DNA of 64,000 nt from Psoroptes ovis (lineage: Eukaryota > Arthropoda > Arachnida > Sarcoptiformes > Psoroptidae), in assembly GCA_002943765.1 (NCBI GenBank), contig PQWQ01000015.1, positions 62,001-126,000 of the forward strand, given 5' to 3'. Positions 63,226 to 64,000 of this stretch are shown here, one piece after another. A model generated the notes under the pieces. It saw nothing but the letters and a program-made list of their open reading frames with translations. It did not search any database and had not been told where the DNA came from. A program made the translations under genes and the position numbers. The stretch's first letter is position 1, and every line of letters starts with the position of its first letter.

Positions 63226-63306
63226 AGACGTATCAGAACGTTGACAGATTTGAGGACTTGGAAAAACAGAAATCAAACGCATTTATATACGTCATTGTCA
63301 GCTTTG
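63226..63306. repeat. Unnamed dispersed repeat, copy 2
   Basis: Shares ordered blocks with 57631-57704: AGACGTA, ACGTTG, CAGATTT, an AAAAA run, ATACGTC and GTCAGCTTTG. It is slightly longer through a central insertion. Both copies are in the same orientation. Confidence 0.5.
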
Positions 63307-63451
63307 AAATATGAAAAAAAATTCAGAGATGAATGATCGAATGAATGAATGAAAAATTAATATAAAATAAATAAATAAGCGAAAATATATTAAGCTGATT
63401 TTCATCAAATATCATTTTGCATTAAAAACGATCATCATCATCGTATATTTC

Positions 63452-63477
63452 GTGTGTGTGTGTGTGTGTGTGTGTGT
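63452..63477. repeat. (GT)n microsatellite
   Basis: About 13 uninterrupted GT units. Confidence 0.95.
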
Positions 63478-64000
63478 TTAGTTTAGATAATAATCAACGA
63501 TATGATTATTTTTTTTTTGTATTTCAAAGAGATCACAAACTGTGGAAACAAAATCGAAAATCTGTTTTCAATTTGATGATATTTATTCTCGAAATTCAAT
63601 TCAAACTCAATCTATATGCACACACAAATACAAAATGAATGAATGAAAATTTGTCAAAAAAAAAAAAAAAAAATTGAGAAATGGAATCAACCAAATTTCA
63701 GAATTTCTAAAAATTCAGTGTTTTCAAATATCAAATCAAATCAAGAAACCCAAAAAAAAATCATTGAAAAATCATTGATCGATATTTTTATTTTCCAATT
63801 TGTTTTCTCTTCAGTGTTTCGAAGGGTTTTCTTCTCAGGATGATATGTATGTATGCTAACCATAAAAAGAAAATAAAAAAACAACATCAGAATATTTCGA
63901 CAATAAACCAGAAATACTTATAATATCAATAATAATAATGATAATAATAATAAAGGAATACATGATGTTTTGGTTGTTGGAATTTGAATTTGAAATTCTA

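Larger units (their letters stand above)
54372..64000. other. Gene-poor 5' flank of Dscam
   Basis: About 9.6 kb upstream of the Dscam start ATG. No protein-coding gene was recognised; the open frames are short and often made of ATT, TC or GT repeats. It may hold 5' UTR exons and regulatory DNA of Dscam. Structured content is listed separately: three foldback mini-elements, two copies of an unnamed 75-80 bp repeat, a CT and a GT microsatellite, and a T tract set inside a 9-bp inverted repeat (62072-62117). No tRNA or known miRNA was recognised by eye, but a covariance-model search was not possible. Confidence 0.5.

Noticed and set aside
54372..64000. Known conserved miRNA or tRNA genes
   Set aside because: No conserved mature miRNA sequence or tRNA cloverleaf was recognised by eye. 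A covariance-model search would be needed to exclude them.

Overview
This looks like a nuclear chromosome segment from a mite, most likely an astigmatid (acariform) mite such as a dust or parasitic mite. The evidence is the very AT-rich base composition, abundant short tandem repeats, tiny introns (mostly 54-80 nt, GT-AG, in compact genes on both strands) and arthropod-type proteins (Numb, Dscam, a gustatory-receptor-like protein, an FMRFamide-receptor-like GPCR, a Dicer-2-like protein). The species call is inference. All gene models below were built by hand by joining open frames at GT/AG sites. For nine multi-exon genes the splice phases close exactly; PNPT1 is the exception at its 5' end.

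Layout, left to right. (1) 0-10.4 kb: numb on the minus strand, with a remote first exon that encodes an N-myristoylation signal, a 2.5-kb intron and seven coding exons. (2) 10.4-20.1 kb: PNPT1 (mitochondrial polynucleotide phosphorylase, -), the divergent replisome gene WDHD1/And-1 (+), and the convergent ribosome-biogenesis gene WDR43/UTP5 (-). (3) 21-25.5 kb: a compact block with an essential myosin light chain (+), a peroxisomal NUDT19-like protein with an eroded Nudix box (+), two small unknown membrane proteins (-, +) and a secreted LDLa-repeat protein (-). (4) 26-33.6 kb: a class A peptide GPCR (-), mitochondrial GatA/QRSL1 (-), a gustatory-receptor-like 7TM protein (+) and SmD1 (-). 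(5) 34.3-41.7 kb: a 1684-residue Dicer (-) and XXYLT1 (-), a Notch xylosyltransferase. (6) 46.5-54.4 kb: a Dscam-family receptor (-) with 13 coding exons. (7) 54.4-64 kb: a gene-poor flank upstream of Dscam with simple repeats, three short hairpin elements with mariner-like ends, and two copies of another unnamed repeat.

Most genes are housekeeping and not functionally linked. The most noteworthy points are: a Dscam with domain order Ig1-9, FN1, FN2, FN5, FN6, TM, in which FN3-FN4-Ig10 is missing inside a single uninterrupted exon; a 54-nt stop-free intron in the same gene; conservation of the myristoylated Numb long form; a NUDT19 relative that keeps a peroxisomal SKL signal but has lost catalytic Nudix residues; foldback mini-mariner (MADE1-like) elements clustered upstream of Dscam; convergent genes whose stop codons are only 2 and 31 nt apart, in a genome window that also carries Dicer; and the unresolved PNPT1 5' end.
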